From NCBI GenBank assembly GCA_015680685.1, contig MNCI01006861.1, forward strand, positions 70,054 to 134,053: a stretch of DNA of 64,000 nt. Reading direction: 5' to 3'. The position numbers and the translations under genes were made by a program. The stretch is from Gnetum montanum. Its lineage: Eukaryota; Streptophyta; Gnetopsida; Gnetales; Gnetaceae. Below are positions 31,261 through 42,826 of this stretch, piece after piece (the first letter of the stretch is position 1; each line of letters starts with the position of its first letter). A model generated the notes under the pieces. That model ran no database searches, was not told where the DNA came from, and was given only the letters and a program-made list of their open reading frames with translations.

Positions 31261-31599
31261 TAGTTATGAATCTACATTTCTTCTTATGTTTGTGTAGTTT
31301 TAGTGGTGTAGTGAAAGATCATGATGGTGGTGGTTGGTGCTAATTCAGATGGGTCTAGATCTTTGTTCAAGGCTAGAGAGCCTTTCTTTGTAAAGGTATT
31401 GAAGACTATGCATAAGATTAAGGTAGATAAAGAGGAGCTAAGAAAGGTTAATGATTTTTATAAAAAATAGAATAATAAAGATTTCAAAAATTGTATTTTT
31501 GCCAAAGCCCTACATAATTAACAAAAATGTTCTTAACATGCACTCATGAAAGTGTTTTCTAGAAAGGATCTAGCTTTTAGAGACATGCAAACCTAAACC
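31261..31599. other. Short unassigned stretch left of element V
   Basis: A partly open stretch at 31321-31480 (MVVVGANSDGS, KEELRKVNDFY) has no recognised family. AAACC at 31595-31599 would be the left target duplication of element V if its LTR starts at 31600; the right copy is beyond the window. Confidence 0.4.
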
Positions 31600-32468
31600 T
31601 GATGATAAATCAAAATTTGGTGAACTACGATATCAAATATATGATATTGTAGCACTAGCTATGTTATCATATATGTGATATCATGGGATGCATGCTCGCT
31701 TATAAATACAATACTTAGGTGCATGGATTCGCATAAGTTTTCATTCCATAGTAGCGTAACTCTTACAGTTTGTTTTCGTGAGTTAGTCTTTAACACTTAG
31801 AAGTGTGAATGCCCATAGTGTAGTGTGCTGTAGTGTATGAAGTCTTTATTTAAGCATTTTGTACTTGGGAAAAAGTGTGATCAACAATAAAAATCAAGCT
31901 ATTTCATACTATTACAACATTCTCCTAGTTTACTATTTTACTTAGAATAATGTTTACTATTTTCTTAGTTAATGTTTACTTTTCCATGCACTATACCATT
32001 ACTATTGTTAAGTAGGATGAGTATGATTAATCTCAAGCACATAAGTGTAATTGCTTGGTACCCCAGTAGTGTTATTGCTTGGTTCGCCTAGTGGCAAAGT
32101 ACTTGGTAATTCCAATAGTAGTTAAATGAAGCATAGGACATGTACGGAAGGTTAGGAATAGATACTCATTGCCTTAAGATAGAATAGATTTGTTTACTAT
32201 TTTAGTTAGACTTAGACTAAGAAACACTTTTCACTTCACCATGTTCACTATGAGCCAAATGGCCAAACAACATCAACATATCATATACATCACTATGAGC
32301 TAAACCATACACGTAGACTTTACTAGCTCCATGTGGGAAGACTATGGTCTTGAACTTAACCCAATTACTAGCATAATCACATTGCCTTGTCCATGGATTA
32401 CAATATAGTTTTTTATGAAACACTTGTGACTTGTATGGTTGGGTGTTGGATTGCTCCAACGCTCATCA
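31600..32468 (+). repeat. 5' LTR of element V (about 869 bp)
   Basis: The likely start is TGATGATAAATC and the end is GCTCATCA, directly before the PBS. It has degraded GATATC palindromes (31627-31685), TATAAATA at 31701-31708 and AATAAAAATC near 31885. Length agrees with the other LTRs. The start is less certain than the end because the 3' LTR is missing. Confidence 0.75.
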
Positions 32469-32469
32469 T

Positions 32470-32487
32470 TGGCACCATTGTTGGGGA
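32470..32487 (+). promoter_or_regulatory. Primer-binding site of element V
   Basis: TGGCACCATTGTTGGGGA starts one base after the LTR. It is the tRNA-Asp-type PBS with a few transitions. Confidence 0.8.
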
Positions 32488-32613
32488 CTAGTCAATGTAT
32501 GCTTACTAATTGATTTTACAAAGTTCGTTGTATGAAGAACTTAAAGTTAAAATTAATAATTTTCTAATAACTTTAAAAATAAGCACACTTAAACAAACGT
32601 CTTAAACCACAAC

Positions 32614-35150
32614 ATGGTTTCAAACAAAGATACATCATTACTTGCTTAAGAGACAAGAAAGGATAATGACAAAATCAATGATGAAGAAGAATGGGGGATG
32701 TTGATGCAAACAAGAATCACATATGCTCATAATGATCCTTATCATCTAGATTTTACTTTCATCTTCCATTAGGATAAACAAATGAGGTGGAGAGACATGA
32801 AAGGAAACATAGTCCTACCTCTAGAATGTGCAGCACTTAACATGCTCTAAATTGCCTTAAGGAGAATGCATTTGGACCAAATCTAGGAAGGGTACAATGT
32901 GAATCATCACATTACAAGACCCTATGAACTCATAAAGGAGTAGATGAGGAAGATGCTGCTATGGAAATCAAACATGTACACAACAAAGGGAAGCAGGTCA
33001 ACATTTCTATTGTCTTGGAGGAACTTGATGTTGATGCATTTATTACAAAAAAACTCCACTTGAATCATGAAGAGCCTTCAAAAACACCTATCATCAAACT
33101 TGAAGAACTTGTCATAGTTCAACTACATTCCACCCTAGCAGAGACACCTAAGAAGGGGGCTATTAACTCAAAGCATAAGCAAGACTAGAGGCCAAGAGTT
33201 TTTACCACATCCTATAGAGAAGAATAGTAGAGTCATGAATGGAGGACAAGTTGACATCGTTCTCCTATTGCCTCATCCTCATCCTCATGATCATCAATGG
33301 ACTCTAATAGGAGGAGGCTAAGGCATTGAGACCATAACAAGAAGGAGAGAAGGACTCAGATATTCATGACTATCACCCAAGATATTTAGATGAGAAAGAT
33401 GAATGTTATGATCAAAGAAGATGAAGGGATCGAAGAGAGGATTGTGAAAGGGATGAGCATAGAAGGGGATACCGCTACAATAGAGCATATGAACTTGATC
33501 ATGATGATGAACCCTTGATGGCAACCTGAAGCATGATTAACATCCAAGAAGCTATTTACATTTTGACTTGGCATGTGAGGGATAGCTATATCAAACAACT
33601 TGATATGAATAACATACCAAGATTTGAAGGTGGTTATAATGTTGATCCACAACACCACCTTCAAGCTTGCCATGATGTATGCACCCTACAAAACATTAAA
33701 AGTGACTATAAGTAGTTTAAGTTTTTCCCAAGAACACTTGTGAAAGAGGGAGAGAGCTAGTACCAATCCCTCGAACTTGAATCAATTAGAAGATGGAGTA
33801 CCATGCTAGAGATCTTCAATGACAAGTATCAAACGTACTCATGAGTGTCTAACTTAAGAAAAAAAATCCAAGGATGGAAGTAAGGAACTCATGAAACCCT
33901 TGATATAACAATGGGTAAATATTATTCACTACTGCACAAATGCCTAGGCCATTGATTCTCACAATAGAAGCAACTAAGACACACTGTAGATGGGTTACGA
34001 AATAAGACTAGAGAGACCCTTGGGGTTTATGCCCAAGGCAGATTATCTGAGATGATTGCTCATCGAAACCAAAGACTAATTGACCAAGTGACGAAGGAAG
34101 AAGATGAGTTAAGAAAGAGAGAATCAACAAAAGAATATAACAAAGATCCATCCATTAAGAAGAGAAATGCATGAGTTTGTGATATCCAAGAAGAGGAAAC
34201 CTTGGAACAGGAAATTCAAAAGAAGACTCTACTAATTTAGAAATCTATAATTGACATTGTAGCAAAGGTAGATAAAAAGTGGAACTTTGTTGATGAAAAA
34301 TTTACAATAGCGTTGAAAGTTGTGGAGGAGAGAATAGAGAAAACCTTTAGAAGAAGTAAGGATAAGAAAAAGAAGGAAGATTTTGGATGAAAGGGCAAAG
34401 TGGCTTTTATGGTGGAGTGTTCAAACACAAGCTTCATTGATGAGGAAGGATGTGCTATGTGTTAGTATGAACATCCCAAGGGATATTGTCTAGTCATGGC
34501 ACATTTACAGGAAATGAGGACATATGCACTTAATCCTAAATTTGTTAAGAAAAAAATGCCCAAAAGGTTACCTTATCCTCAAGGTAACTACAAGTAGAAC
34601 TTCCAACTAACATGCTATCACAATGAAGCTTTGCCACAACCACAAGAGCAATATTACCAGTAGTGGCAACAACCCCAATCATGGGCAATGCCACCACTTC
34701 ATCAATAATATCCATACAAACAGCTAGATCCATATGGATATTTTGTATAATGTCCAATCTCTCCTAGTAATGCTATTGTCAAAAACTCCTTAGTACTACC
34801 CCATTGAGTATCATAGATCAACGTCGCCAAGAACAAATCCAAAATTATACATGCATCCATTAGTAGTTTGTCCAAACCAATACTTGAATCCTGTACCACC
34901 AATGCCATCTCCTACCATGTAGGGGGGATTGCCATCACAACCATAGTAGAAGAGTGCAGCAAGGGTAGTGAGTATGCAAGAGGAGGTGATTACATGTGAA
35001 TCATAACCCAGGAAGTGATCATTCTTTTGAACAAATCTTGAAAAGATTTGGCATATGGGAAACACATCTACTTCCATCCCATCCACATCCAATCCTCCTC
35101 AACACAACAAGCTTATGTCTTCATCAAATCCAAATGTTACAACTATCATG
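32614..35150 (+). pseudogene. Gag of element V
   Basis: It starts at ATG 32614 (MVSNKDTSLL). N-terminal block: YAHNDPYHLDFTFIFH, KQMRWRDMKGNIVLP. Gag core at about 33580-33960: YIKQLDMNNIPRFEGGYNV, LQACHDVCTLQNI, FFPRTLVKEGES and EIFNDKYQTYS. A Lys/Glu-rich linker follows, then the zinc-knuckle-like region CAMC..YEHPKGYC (34451 on) and a Gln/Pro/Tyr-rich tail. Many TAG/TAA codons interrupt it, several where elements I or IV have Gln or Trp. Confidence 0.8.
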
Positions 35151-35663
35151 CTTACTCACAACATCATGCATTGAATCAAGGTAGAAGCCCTTGCACAAAA
35201 ATGAGCTAATCCAAGAAGTCCCTTAGTGTACCTCCAGATAGTAGGGTAGAAACCATGCAAAGCTCTACTTGATTCTGGATCAAGAGTGGACCTAATCTCA
35301 TAAGACATGTATCAAGCCTAGAATCTACTACCACTAAAGAAGAGTAACATCTAGTTAGAGCTAAAAAACCAATCAATCATAGTTTCACTAGGACAAGTGG
35401 ATGATGTGATTACAAGCATCAGTGGTTGTTCTTACCCTACAAATTTTCTACTCACTCATGTGAGAAAAAATAAGGGAGAATTTCCAATTATTATGGGAAG
35501 AGCTTGGCTTAGCATTATTGATGCTAATCTTGGAATTCATGACATGTCCATAGAGATTTCCCAGGAAGATGAAGTCGACATCATACAAAGATGAAGAGTT
35601 CTATGTATTACATATAGTAATAATAAATGCAATTGCTTGCAACGAATATGGGCTATCAAACTA
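35151..35663 (+). pseudogene. Aspartic protease of element V, cut by element VI
   Basis: Active site ALLDSGSRVDLIS has an intact catalytic Asp (35271-35273). It then reads LPLKKSNI, VSLGQVDDVITSISGCSYP, EFPIIMGRAWLSIIDANLGI and the trailing HDMSIEIS. The frame has stops after IS (TAA) and MYQA (TAG). The conserved post-protease piece continues to 35663 and resumes after VI at 41234. Confidence 0.8.
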
Positions 35664-36892
35664 TGGATCATTGAACTTAGGAGGGGGAAGGGATGAATAA
35701 GTTCCCCAAATTAAAACTTTGTAACACAAAAGCATACACATGAAATTAACATGGTTCCCAACTTTGGTTGTCCACACTTAGAGGGTAGATTGCTAGCACA
35801 CCTCCAAACTTTGTTGCTTCTCAAATGTGATTGAAGGGTTCATACCTTGTACAGTCTTCAAGCCCTGCTTCAGAGTGTTGTGCTGCAACACCAACCACTC
35901 AATTTTCCAAGGTCCTGTCAAGCTTGGAATATGGTTTCCAAGCTTCCACAACCTTTATAATTTTGAGCTCTGCTCCAAAGTGTTATACCATAGCACCAAC
36001 AATTCAATGCTACAGGATCTTAACAAACTCAAGTAAGATGCCTTCTTGCAAGAAGCACATCAACCTCGCAGGGCAACAAGAGAGATCAATTACAAGGAAT
36101 AAATGCAACTTAGCTTGCTAATCCTTATATGTTTAGGTACAACATACTTTACAATGAAGAAATGATGATACAGTGAAGAGCAACAAAGATTACAATGATT
36201 CACAAAATGATTATACAATGATGTCATCTTATAGCTTCCATGTTTCTAAATCTATCTTGAAACTCATGTAATGGCTAGGAAATAATCACTAATGGTCATG
36301 GAAGATGTCTTCTTCATGCCTAAGATTTCTTTCTATCTTTACCTTCAATTCTAGGAAGATTTCTTTGTTTGGAAAAGATGTCTCTCTAAAATCTTCATTT
36401 TGGAAGACACTTTGTCTAGAGAAAGATGTATTTCTACAACTAGCCTATATTCTGTGAAGATGTCTCTACCTAGGGAAAGACATTTGTTATTTCTTGAAGA
36501 CATCTTTGCATGTGCTACCTCTTGGAAGGACATCTTTGGTATGGAAAAGATGTCTCTTCTATAGGGGCCAAAAACAAAATTTCTCATTTTGATGCTAGGA
36601 GCCTTCGGATGCCTCCAAACAAGTTCCCATAGATCTTATAACCTTCTAGACTCATCAAAATGAACTAGAAACACTCCAAAACATGTCAATACATCCAAGA
36701 ATCATCCTCAATAGAAATAGACATATTTTTCTTAAACTCTTCGTATTCGTCCATGCTCCCTTGAGTCCTTGTGATCCTGAATTCACTTGTGAGTCCTTGA
36801 GTCCTTTACTCTTGCTCCTATAAACACAAGAACCACACAAACATCTTTGTACTTCATTTTCCTTAATGTTTTGACATACCAAAAGGTCAACA
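35664..36892 (-). repeat. 3' LTR of element VI (1229 bp)
   Basis: It runs TGGATCATTG ... AAAGGTCAACA on the plus strand and is homologous to 39974-41233 along its length. It contains imperfect repeats of GAAGATGTCTTT and AAAGATGTCTCT (36300-36560). Confidence 0.85.
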
Positions 36893-38852
36893 GTCTCCTC
36901 TTTTCTAGTAATGTCGAAAACTTAAGGAAATCATTTAGTCTTTATCATAATACAGAAGCTACTTCTCCCCCTTTTGGACATGACCAAAAATGATGATGTG
37001 TATAGCCTATCTCTTAAAGATATATCATAAAAGAGCAACATCATATAATATATACAACCATTATCATAAAAAACAATGCTTTTCCTTGTTGGATATGAGC
37101 AAAAAGAGAATGAGGAAGTCATTTAAGAAGCAAAATTTGTTATGAAAGCTATATTACTATAGAACAGAAACAAATAGTTATGGAGAGCCATTACATAATG
37201 AGCATATCTATTTTCATACAAAACTCTCCTCTTGTATGGACAAAACCCAAAATAAATTATCCAAACACTTGTAAAAATGTTTCATAATATAACTGTGCAT
37301 AATAAATGAACATTTTGCAAGAGAACCATATGAAAACTACACATCTCATTAATTTTATAGGGCTAATGAAGTAAAACTAGTCTTTATCAAGAGTGACTCT
37401 TCATTTGTTTACAACAACAAGAATCATACTTAATCCAATCTTTTCAAAGGATATTTAAGAGTAGGTAATCTATCTCTAAACTTCATCTAACAATCCAAGA
37501 GCAATTCCAAGATATGTGAGTAAAAACATGCATATTCAACATTTTGGCAATACATCTTATCATGCAAAAGAAATTATGAACATCTTTTCTAGTACCAATC
37601 TACCATTGTGAGTACTTATCAACATACAAAAGGTTAGATAATCTTTAAATCCTTAACATTGTAAACATAAGTAAGTTTATGTAGCATATAAAATTCAATA
37701 GGTTTTACCAATAAAGACCATCTTTAAGTAATGAATTTTAAATAAATGTCCTATTTTACAACATTACTAGATGAAAATGCTCTTCCTTGCTCATTTCTAA
37801 CTAAGGGAAAATGGAGTGGAATGTCCTTTTTCTTAAGTATCTTTTGATGGAGATCTCAAAAGGCCTCCCCTATGTTGGTGGCCTTTTGTATAATAAATGA
37901 TGATTAAGAGCATACTTCCCCTGCATATATGACCTAGATTTTGAGACATCTAATTTTTCTGGTCATAATGCATCTATTGTAGAGATTTTGGTATTCCCTC
38001 TTAAATCTTTTAGGAACTTCATCCTGCACAAAAATTCTAAGAGCAAGGATGGAGACTAAGGTCTCCCATTAGTTATGGCAAAATACATCAAAAACCATCA
38101 CAAACATATATAAATATTAGACATAATTGAGAATTACACAAGGGACTAGGAGATGTCTCCATAAATCTAGAGAGCCATAACAAGTTTGGAGAATTTTTTA
38201 AAGAAAGACCTTAAGATAGCAAATAATTCCTACTAAAATGATTTTCTTAGAAAATACATGAATTATATTAAAGGTACCAAATCCAATGTTTAAATATCAC
38301 ACATCTAAAATGTTTCAAAGAAATTAGACAACAATGTCTAATCACAAGACATTTAAGTAGCATTGAATGTCCAAGAAATACATTAGAGGCTTTTAAACAC
38401 TTGTAATCAATATATATTCTAGTGGAAAAAAAGATTTTTCAATAAAAAATTTTAAAATTTTACAATTACCACAAACTTTCATTCAGTTACAACATTAATC
38501 ACATCATGCTCAAGCATTCACAAAAGACAGCATAAGCAATTATTCTAACAAAATCAAATATCTTATCTTATAAGTGCTTATCTAATATTTGTAGATTATT
38601 GGACCCAACATCCCATAGCTAGAAATAAAGTCACACAATTCAAACTTTCCAAATTAAATACTAATATAAAATTTAAGCAAGAAGATAGAAACTTACCTTG
38701 ACTGACCTTGCTTGCAATTAAGAATTAAGATGCCTAGAGTACTAGATAATGAGATTCCTCTTTCGAGGTTTCTCTTCTTACATAGACTTCTTTAATTTTC
38801 AAGGCTTGGCTCCTTTTCACAAATTGGCTAGATAGTGTCTTCTCATTCTCAG
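36893..38852. other. Interior of element VI, left part
   Basis: Immediately inside the LTR the minus strand has GAAAAGAGGAGAC, a good PPT. The remaining 1.9 kb is AT-rich. Phrases such as CCCCTTTTGGACATGACC (36970 region) resemble the 3' end of copia interiors, but I cannot recognise coding motifs on either strand. Confidence 0.45.
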
Positions 38853-39667
38853 NNNNNNNNNNNNNNNNNNNNNNNNNNNNNNNNNNNNNNNNNNNNNNNN
38901 NNNNNNNNNNNNNNNNNNNNNNNNNNNNNNNNNNNNNNNNNNNNNNNNNNNNNNNNNNNNNNNNNNNNNNNNNNNNNNNNNNNNNNNNNNNNNNNNNNNN
39001 NNNNNNNNNNNNNNNNNNNNNNNNNNNNNNNNNNNNNNNNNNNNNNNNNNNNNNNNNNNNNNNNNNNNNNNNNNNNNNNNNNNNNNNNNNNNNNNNNNNN
39101 NNNNNNNNNNNNNNNNNNNNNNNNNNNNNNNNNNNNNNNNNNNNNNNNNNNNNNNNNNNNNNNNNNNNNNNNNNNNNNNNNNNNNNNNNNNNNNNNNNNN
39201 NNNNNNNNNNNNNNNNNNNNNNNNNNNNNNNNNNNNNNNNNNNNNNNNNNNNNNNNNNNNNNNNNNNNNNNNNNNNNNNNNNNNNNNNNNNNNNNNNNNN
39301 NNNNNNNNNNNNNNNNNNNNNNNNNNNNNNNNNNNNNNNNNNNNNNNNNNNNNNNNNNNNNNNNNNNNNNNNNNNNNNNNNNNNNNNNNNNNNNNNNNNN
39401 NNNNNNNNNNNNNNNNNNNNNNNNNNNNNNNNNNNNNNNNNNNNNNNNNNNNNNNNNNNNNNNNNNNNNNNNNNNNNNNNNNNNNNNNNNNNNNNNNNNN
39501 NNNNNNNNNNNNNNNNNNNNNNNNNNNNNNNNNNNNNNNNNNNNNNNNNNNNNNNNNNNNNNNNNNNNNNNNNNNNNNNNNNNNNNNNNNNNNNNNNNNN
39601 NNNNNNNNNNNNNNNNNNNNNNNNNNNNNNNNNNNNNNNNNNNNNNNNNNNNNNNNNNNNNNNNNNN
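38853..39667. other. Assembly gap (815 N)
   Basis: Unread bases in the interior of element VI. Open frames crossing it are artefacts. Confidence 1.
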
Positions 39668-39973
39668 TCTCAATGAAAACATTTTGAAAAGAAATAATTT
39701 CATGGAAAAATATCCCATGCCTTTCTTCAAAGGAAACATCATTCAAATAATCACAAGTTTTTTCAACTTTACAAGCATAGTCTCCTTCATTTCTGAATGT
39801 AAAGAAGGAAATGAAAGACTTACCTTTAAACTATAAGCAATATATGAATTGAGCACACCAATTGATGAATCTGAGTCTCTTTTTCCAGATGTGTCTAATG
39901 TTGATTGTCCCTTCGATGTTCACTTTTGAAGATTGATGTACAGTGCAAGAGTATTAGACTCTAATACCACTTG
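39668..39973 (-). other. Interior of element VI, 5' leader with PBS
   Basis: Next to the 5' LTR, TGGTATTAGAGT (39958-39969, minus strand) matches the TGGTATCAGAGC PBS of copia elements in 10 of 12 positions. A frame further in reads NDVSFEERHG before the gap; it could be the start of a gag, but I cannot confirm it. Confidence 0.6.
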
Positions 39974-41233
39974 TGGATCATTGAACTTAGAAGGGGGGAG
40001 ATGAATAAGTTTCCCAAATTAAAACTTTGTAACACAAAAGCACACACATGAAATTAACATGATTCCCCAACTTGGGTAGTCCATACTTAGAGGGTAGATC
40101 GCTAGCACACCTCCAAACTTTATTACTTCTCAAATGTGATTGGAGGATTCACACCTTGTACAGTCTTCAAGCCCTACTCTGAGGTGTTGTGCTGCAACAC
40201 CAAAGACTCAACCCTGGTCCTGTCAAGCTTGGAATGTGATTTCCAGGATTCCACAACTTTTACAACCTTGAGCTTCACTCTAGAGTATTATACCATAGCA
40301 CCAACAACTCAATCCTATAAGATCCCGATAAGATCAAGCAAAATGCCTTCCTACAAGAAGCACATCAACCCTACAAAACAACAAGAGAGAATAATTACAA
40401 GGGATGAATGCAACTTAGTTTGTTAATCCTTGTACATTGAGGTACAACAAACTTTACAATGAAAAAATGATGATACAATGAAGAGCAACAAAGATTACAA
40501 TGATTCACAAAATGATTGTATAATGATTACACATAAGATTGCACATTTCCCAATGCATATGATGTCTTCTTATAACTACCATGTTTCTAAATCCATCTTG
40601 AAACTTGTACAATGGCTAGGCAGTGGTCACTAACAGTCATGAAAGACGTCTTCTTCACACCTAAGATATCTTTCTATCTTTGCCTTCAATTCTAGGAAGA
40701 TGTCTTTGTCTAGGAAAGATGTCTCTCTAAAATATCCATTCTGGAAGACATCTTTGTTTGGAGAAAACATCTTTCTACAACTGGCCTATATTCTATGAAG
40801 ACTTCTTTACCTAATGGAAGATGTCTATGCCTAGGGAGAGACTTCTACTATTTCTTAAAGGCATCTTTGCTTGTGCTAGCTATTGGAAAGACGTCTCTTC
40901 TATAGGGGCCAAAAATGAAACTACTCGTTTTGATGTTGGGAGCCTCCGGATGCCTCCAAACATGCCCTTATAGATCTTATAACCTCCTAGACTCATTAAA
41001 ATGAGCCATAAACACTCCAAAACATGTCAAAACTTCTAGGAATCATCCTCAATAGAAATAGACACATTTTACTTGAATTCTTCATATTTGTCCATGCTCC
41101 CTTAAGTCCTTGTGATCTTGAATTCACTTGTGAGTCCTTAAGTCATTTTCTCTTTCTCCTGTAAACACAACAACTGCACAAACATCCTTGTGCTCCATTT
41201 GCCTTAACGTTTTGACATACTAAAAGGTTAACA
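39974..41233 (-). repeat. 5' LTR of element VI (1260 bp)
   Basis: Homologous to 35664-36892, with the same ends. The copies have diverged visibly with small indels, so the insertion is old. Confidence 0.85.
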
Positions 41234-41783
41234 CATATGAGATGACACTAAAGAATGCAATAAATGTGTAGAAGAAGTATGCATATAAAATTGTCTATAT
41301 GTGGCAACTACACAGCAAGAAGGCCCCTAGTGGCTAATCACAAATGAAGATACACAATCCTACAAGTACATGGAACTAGAGGAACAAATTTTTAGTGCCT
41401 ACATTAAAGAAAATGATAAGTTAAAGAAATTAAGAGAAAGACACTTCCACTCACAAACAAATCAAGAAGAAGAGAGATACTAGGGACATTTGGAGATTCT
41501 AGACACTATGGAACCAAAGCCATTGGAACTGAAGACCCTACTAGCAACATTTGAATATGCATTTTTAAATAATAAGAAGTAGGTAATAATCAATGCTACT
41601 TTGAAAGGATAACAAAAAAGGAAATTATTAGAAGTGATTAACAAATGGCCTACTACATTTGCATGGTTTTATGATGAGATCATCGGAATTGATCTAGGAA
41701 TCTATTAACACCAGATATACAATGATCCATCAATCAAGCATTCTTCTATTCTATTATGGATAGTGAATGGGTTAGTCCCTTAG
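41234..41783 (+). pseudogene. Pre-RT region of element V pol
   Basis: It continues the region after the protease: LEILDTMEPKPLELKTLLAT, EYAFLNNKK and VIINATLKG match EELKILDNFKQEPLELKTLL and EYAFLNNGKIVIINAKL of IV. It ends MDSEWVSPL, the start of the RT domain, where IV is inserted. Compared with IV it lacks a short stretch before MDSEW, a small deletion. Confidence 0.8.
41779..41783 (+). repeat. Target-site duplication CTTAG, left copy (element IV)
   Basis: Repeated exactly at 60216-60220. Removing the insertion plus one copy rejoins VSPL and VIVPKKQ in the RT of element V. Confidence 0.9.
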
Positions 41784-42674
41784 TGATGAGTCATGGTTGG
41801 CTACATCATCGAGGCCTCATTGACATGGCCCCATTGATGCATTGTTTCATGGGTTGATGTAGCCCCATTGACGTAGGGTCCATTTTTGCTTATAAATATG
41901 CATCCACCAACTACATTTATGGCATTAGAATTTATAGTAGTAGCAAAGCTCTTGCAATTCTTACATTTGAAAGTTAGAATATTTTCCCAAGTGCCCGCAG
42001 CAGGAGTCATTAAGTGTACAGATCTTTATTTGAGCACTATTGTACTTGAGCACGATAGTGTGTGTGGTAATAAAGATGAACTTCTTGATAAACCTTGCAA
42101 CATTCTAGATAGTTTACATGCATTATTTATGCATTTATTGCTTTTATTAAATATTTAATTAATTAAGCTAAATTAGACTTTAATCAATTAAGCTAAATAG
42201 ATTAAGTACATAAGTACAACTGCTTTGAGAGTAAATGCGTATTCGCTTGGTAATCCCAATAGCATTATTGCTTGGTGCACCCAGTGGCATAGTGCTTGGT
42301 AACCTAGTAGTGGATACTTGGGTTCATGACATGTATGGAAAGTGGGACCAGATGCTTATGTTAGGACTAGTTAAAGACTAGTTAGTTAGTTAATTTAGAT
42401 TAGTCATTAAATTACTTTATCTCTCTCTCTCTCTCCAAGCACCAAAGAATATAAAATAAAAAATGATAAAAAATCATGTGCCTTGATTACACTTAACCAT
42501 ACCTTTGTACTTCACAAGTGTAATTGGAAAGATAACGAATGACCTTAGGGCAAGATTCACTTTCTAGAAGACTAGTGCACCAAAAACTATAAAGTCCACA
42601 GAATTCAACGGAATCACACATGAACGCTTTATAATTCATATGGTTGTGCATAGGGGTAACCTCACTGCTCATCA
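41784..42674 (+). repeat. 5' LTR of element IV (891 bp)
   Basis: It begins TGATGAGTCATGG and ends CACTGCTCATCA. U3 carries CATTGATGCATT, GTTGATGTAG and TTGACGTAGG. TATAAATA is at 41891-41898, and AATAAAGA follows near 42069. It has about 33 bp near 41930-41965 that the 3' LTR lacks. A (CT)n run lies at 42420-42435. Confidence 0.9.
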
Positions 42675-42675
42675 T

Positions 42676-42693
42676 TGGCACCATTGCCAGGGA
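42676..42693 (+). promoter_or_regulatory. Primer-binding site of element IV
   Basis: TGGCACCATTGCCAGGGA follows the LTR by one base. It is the tRNA-Asp-type PBS with transitions. Confidence 0.85.
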
Positions 42694-42826
42694 CTTATAT
42701 TTCTTGAAATGTGTACTATTTAGGTTTAGTGAATATTACTCATATTGTTGGATGAACCCAAGATCAACATCACTTCCACATAACCTATTATTACAAAAGC
42801 ACATTGATTATTTTATTTGTTGCAAA

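Larger units (their letters stand above)
35664..41233 (-). mobile_element. Element VI: copia-like LTR pair with no recognisable pol, minus strand
   Basis: Two direct repeats of about 1.23 and 1.26 kb flank 3.1 kb. On the minus strand the LTR starts TGTTAACC/TGTTGACC and ends GATCCA. After the right-hand copy comes TGGTATTAGAGT, a decayed initiator-Met-type PBS (39958-39969). Before the other copy lies a purine tract. It interrupts element V just after the protease, at a site with no clean target duplication. The readable interior shows no RT, integrase or gag I can recognise, and 815 bp are a gap, so it may be a non-autonomous element or one too decayed to read. Confidence 0.75.

Noticed and set aside
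35655-35663. Target-site duplication for element VI
   Set aside because: Left flank AACTA and right flank CATAT (41234-41238) do not match, so no duplication is claimed.
38817-39836. Frames of about 300 codons on both strands
   Set aside because: They consist of N from the assembly gap.
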